From the NCBI GenBank assembly GCA_051746765.1, contig JBNJFK010000086.1:1-9065 (forward strand): a DNA stretch of 9,065 bases, given 5' to 3'. The stretch comes from JBBEBE01 sp051746765 (GTDB taxonomy: Bacteria > Bacteroidota > Rhodothermia > Balneolales > Balneolaceae). A program made the position numbers and the translations under genes. The notes below the pieces were generated by a model, which saw only the letters and a program-made list of their open reading frames with translations, was not told where the DNA came from and did no database searches. Below, piece by piece: positions 7,089 to 9,065 of this stretch; position 1 is the stretch's first letter, and every line of letters starts with the position of its first letter.

Positions 7089-8849
7089 ATGCTACGTTCT
7101 CTTACTTCTATATCTGTCCGTTCATGGATGGGTCTGATTCTCTTCGTTTTTGCAATCGTGACGGTTCTTCCGAGCGAAGCCTGTGCACAGGACCGTCCCA
7201 ATATCCTGCTCGTCCTCACCGATGACCAAGGCTACGGCGACATCGGCATTCACGGGAACGACCTCATTCGCACGCCCAACATGGACGCCCTCTCCGAGCA
7301 GGGCGTCGAGCTCACGCAGTTCATCGTGAACCCGAGCTGTACGCCCACACGTGCAGCGCTCATGACCGGGAGAGACAGCTACCGCACCGGAGTGGCCGAT
7401 GTACAAGGAGTTGCCCACCTGATGGGGCCGGACGAGAAAACGATCGCCGAGCTGCTCTCCGATGCGGGGTACCGGACCGGCATCTTTGGCAAGTGGCATC
7501 TGGGGGACAACTACCCGATGCGTGCCACCGACCAAGGGTTTCAGGAGGCGTTGGTACACAAGGGCGGAGGTGTGGGCCAGACAGCCGGGCCGCCCGGGAA
7601 CACCTATTTTGACCCGATTCTGGACCACAACGACGAGCCCAAACGATACGAAGGGTATGTAGACGACATTCTGGCCGAAGCGACGATGGAATTCATGGAA
7701 GAATCCGCCGGGGAACCCTTCTTCGCCTACTTCTCCACCCCACTGCCTCATTTTCCCCTCGACGTACCCGATGAACGGGCCGAACCGTACCGGCAGATGG
7801 GCCTGCACGAGCTCAACGCCCGAACCTACGGGATGATCGAGAACGTGGATTCGAATCTGGGGCGCATGCTGGAGAAACTGGACGAGCTGGGCCTTCGGGA
7901 GAACACCATCGTGATTTTCATGTCGGACAATGGTCCGCGCACCCGCCGAACCAAGAATGATCGATACCCGGACCGGTATGTGGCCGGCCTTCGGGGAACC
8001 AAGAGCAGCATCTACGAGAACGGGATCCGGGTGCCGTTCTTGATCCGTTGGCCGGAAGAGATCCCTGCCGGCGTGAAATCGGCCGAGATGGCCGCCCATT
8101 ACGACCTTCTACCAACATTACTGGATGCGGCCGGTGTGCAGACAACCGGGGATCTGGAGCTGGACGGGATCTCGCTTCTTTCCCATCTGCGAGGTGAAAC
8201 GGCGACGCTGCCCGATCGTGCGGTCATGATTCAGGGGCACCGGGGCATGACCCATCTCCCGTACGTCCATATGGCGGTTCGAACCAAGCAGTACAAATTG
8301 ATCTCCCCGCATGACGACCCGTATAATCAAAATATCAGCGATTATCGCTCACCGGCCGACTGGCGCAACATGCTCTCCTCACTGGAGCTCTACGATATCC
8401 AGGAGGATCCCAGCGAGATCCGGAACCTGGCCTCCAGCCGTCCCGACATCGTCGAGGACCTGTTGACGCGATATGAAGATTGGTACGCTGGAGTCACGGC
8501 CGATCACCGGAACGTGGACAAGCGGGTCCGGATCGGAACGCCGCACCAACCGGTCGTCGAGTTCTCCCGCTTTGACCCGAATCGGGAGAAGGGCCACCAC
8601 TGGTGGGTTCATGCAGAAGAGGGAACCTACCGCATGACTCTCCAATTCCCGGCAGCGAGCCAGGACGGCGAGGCGGTCCTCCGCTTTGGATCGATCTCTC
8701 ACACCCTGCCGATCGAGCAAGGCGACGAGCAGGTCACTTTCGAAGGCATCCGTCTTCCCGGGGAGACCGGCTACTTGGAAGCCTCCCTGAACTACGAGCG
8801 CCTGCCCGTCATTCCCCACTTTGTCCAGGTCGAACGAACCGGGGAGTAA
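7089..8849 (+). CDS. Secreted S1-family sulfatase (formylglycine-dependent arylsulfatase type)
   Basis: The 586-residue protein hydrolyses a sulfate ester; the substrate is not readable from the sequence. A signal peptide is clear: basic n-region (Arg3, Arg11), hydrophobic core about 14-27, and a likely signal peptidase I site after Ala33 (ACA/QD). The catalytic signature is CTPTRAALMTGR (84-95), where Cys84 would become formylglycine and Arg88 stabilises it. Metal and catalytic residues visible are Asp45-Asp46 (LTDDQG), Lys135 and His137 (GKWHLG), His221 (PLPHFPLD), Asp280-Asn281 (MSDNGP) and Lys305 (GTK). The S1 fold ends near 475; the last 100 or so residues (GHHWW near 502-506) look beta-rich, like the C-terminal accessory domain of many arylsulfatases. 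The frame is open from an ATG at 6960, but only a start at 7089 places the signal peptide at the N-terminus. Activation needs a formylglycine-generating or anSME enzyme, not in this window. The gene is divergent from the TauE/SafE gene. Confidence 0.93.
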   Translation: MLRSLTSISVRSWMGLILFVFAIVTVLPSEACAQDRPNILLVLTDDQGYGDIGIHGNDLIRTPNMDALSEQGVELTQFIVNPSCTPTRAALMTGRDSYRTGVADVQGVAHLMGPDEKTIAELLSDAGYRTGIFGKWHLGDNYPMRATDQGFQEALVHKGGGVGQTAGPPGNTYFDPILDHNDEPKRYEGYVDDILAEATMEFMEESAGEPFFAYFSTPLPHFPLDVPDERAEPYRQMGLHELNARTYGMIENVDSNLGRMLEKLDELGLRENTIVIFMSDNGPRTRRTKNDRYPDRYVAGLRGTKSSIYENGIRVPFLIRWPEEIPAGVKSAEMAAHYDLLPTLLDAAGVQTTGDLELDGISLLSHLRGETATLPDRAVMIQGHRGMTHLPYVHMAVRTKQYKLISPHDDPYNQNISDYRSPADWRNMLSSLELYDIQEDPSEIRNLASSRPDIVEDLLTRYEDWYAGVTADHRNVDKRVRIGTPHQPVVEFSRFDPNREKGHHWWVHAEEGTYRMTLQFPAASQDGEAVLRFGSISHTLPIEQGDEQVTFEGIRLPGETGYLEASLNYERLPVIPHFVQVERTGE

Positions 8850-8859
8850 GGGCAACTTG

Positions 8860-8872
8860 CGGACAACGTCCG
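8860..8872. terminator. Small hairpin between convergent genes, possible weak bidirectional terminator
   Basis: CGGAC and GTCCG form a perfect 5-bp stem around a 3-nt loop, 10 bp after the sulfatase stop and 11 bp from the ppk stop. The location between convergent genes suits a shared terminator. No U-tract follows on either strand and the stem is short, so the call is tentative. Confidence 0.25.
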
Positions 8873-8883
8873 GCCGTGCACAA

Positions 8884-9065
8884 TTACTCGGGAAAGGAAC
8901 GCGCGGTTCGTTCCCGGGCCTCGTCCATCAGGGTTTGATGGACATTCCGCTCCAGACCATTCTCCGGGCTTCGTTGGGTGTAGCGGCCGTCGGGATGCAT
9001 ATTCCAGGCCAATCGATTGTCCTGCAAGGCTGTGGAAAGCAGGTCTTTGATTCGCTTTTTCAGCT
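8884..9065 (-). CDS. ppk1: Polyphosphate kinase 1, C-terminal end (5' part beyond window edge)
   Basis: Only the last 59 codons and the TAA stop (8886-8884) are present. The peptide carries the characteristic C-terminal pattern of PPK1: a helix LKKRIKDLLSTALQDNR, then AWNMHPDGRYTQRSP, then a helix with HQTLMDEAR. PPK1 is a cytoplasmic or membrane-associated enzyme that reversibly transfers the gamma phosphate of ATP to inorganic polyphosphate; its catalytic histidines lie upstream and cannot be seen here. It is convergent with the sulfatase, with 34 bp between the stops, and is probably a chromosomal housekeeping gene marking the right flank of the accessory region. The call rests on a short but distinctive motif. 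Confidence 0.85.
   Translation of the reverse strand, partial: LKKRIKDLLSTALQDNRLAWNMHPDGRYTQRSPENGLERNVHQTLMDEARERTARSFPE

Noticed and set aside
7122..8099. A 325-codon minus-strand open frame under the sulfatase
   Set aside because: It is antisense to the sulfatase catalytic core, with no recognisable motif; a composition shadow.
1..9065. CRISPR arrays, tRNA or rRNA genes, insertion sequences, integrases
   Set aside because: No regularly spaced repeats, RNA gene signatures, transposase motifs or terminal inverted repeats were seen in reading the window.

Overview
The window comes from a bacterium of moderately high GC content. It was probably Gram-negative: there is a Sec-secreted sulfatase, a TauE/SafE-type permease and a polyphosphate kinase. 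The phylum cannot be fixed from this sequence. Secreted S1 sulfatases of this type are common in marine Planctomycetota, Verrucomicrobiota, Bacteroidota and Balneolota/Rhodothermota-like groups, which is only a hint.

Left part (1-5765, minus strand): a very small polyketide locus. Reading in the direction of transcription, the first gene (5765-3489) encodes a 758-residue FkbH-like HAD-IIIC glyceryl/acyl loading enzyme fused to an acyl carrier protein. The second (3467-1, truncated by the window edge) encodes one complete type I PKS module, KS-AT-ACP, followed by a thioesterase. The module has no KR, DH, ER or MT domain, and its AT looks malonyl-specific. Together they form a loading protein plus one extension-and-release module. 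They share a reading frame, separated by one TAG codon and seven further codons. The thioesterase has Cys where Ser is usual. If the starter is glyceryl, as in characterised FkbH systems, the expected intermediate is a 4,5-dihydroxy-3-oxopentanoyl thioester. Release by lactonisation would give a hydroxymethyl tetronic acid. This product is inference.

Middle part (5766-7088): a 191-bp gap with no convincing gene, then a TauE/SafE-family membrane transporter on the minus strand (6913-5957, TTG start). A divergent control region follows, carrying a perfect 8-bp inverted repeat and a candidate sigma70 promoter.

Right part (7089-9065): a secreted S1-family sulfatase on the plus strand (7089-8849). 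It is convergent with the C-terminal 59 codons of a polyphosphate kinase 1 gene on the minus strand (8884 to the window edge). The sulfatase and TauE/SafE gene form a plausible divergent sulfur-related pair. Whether the TauE/SafE gene belongs with the sulfatase or with the polyketide genes downstream of it on the same strand is open.
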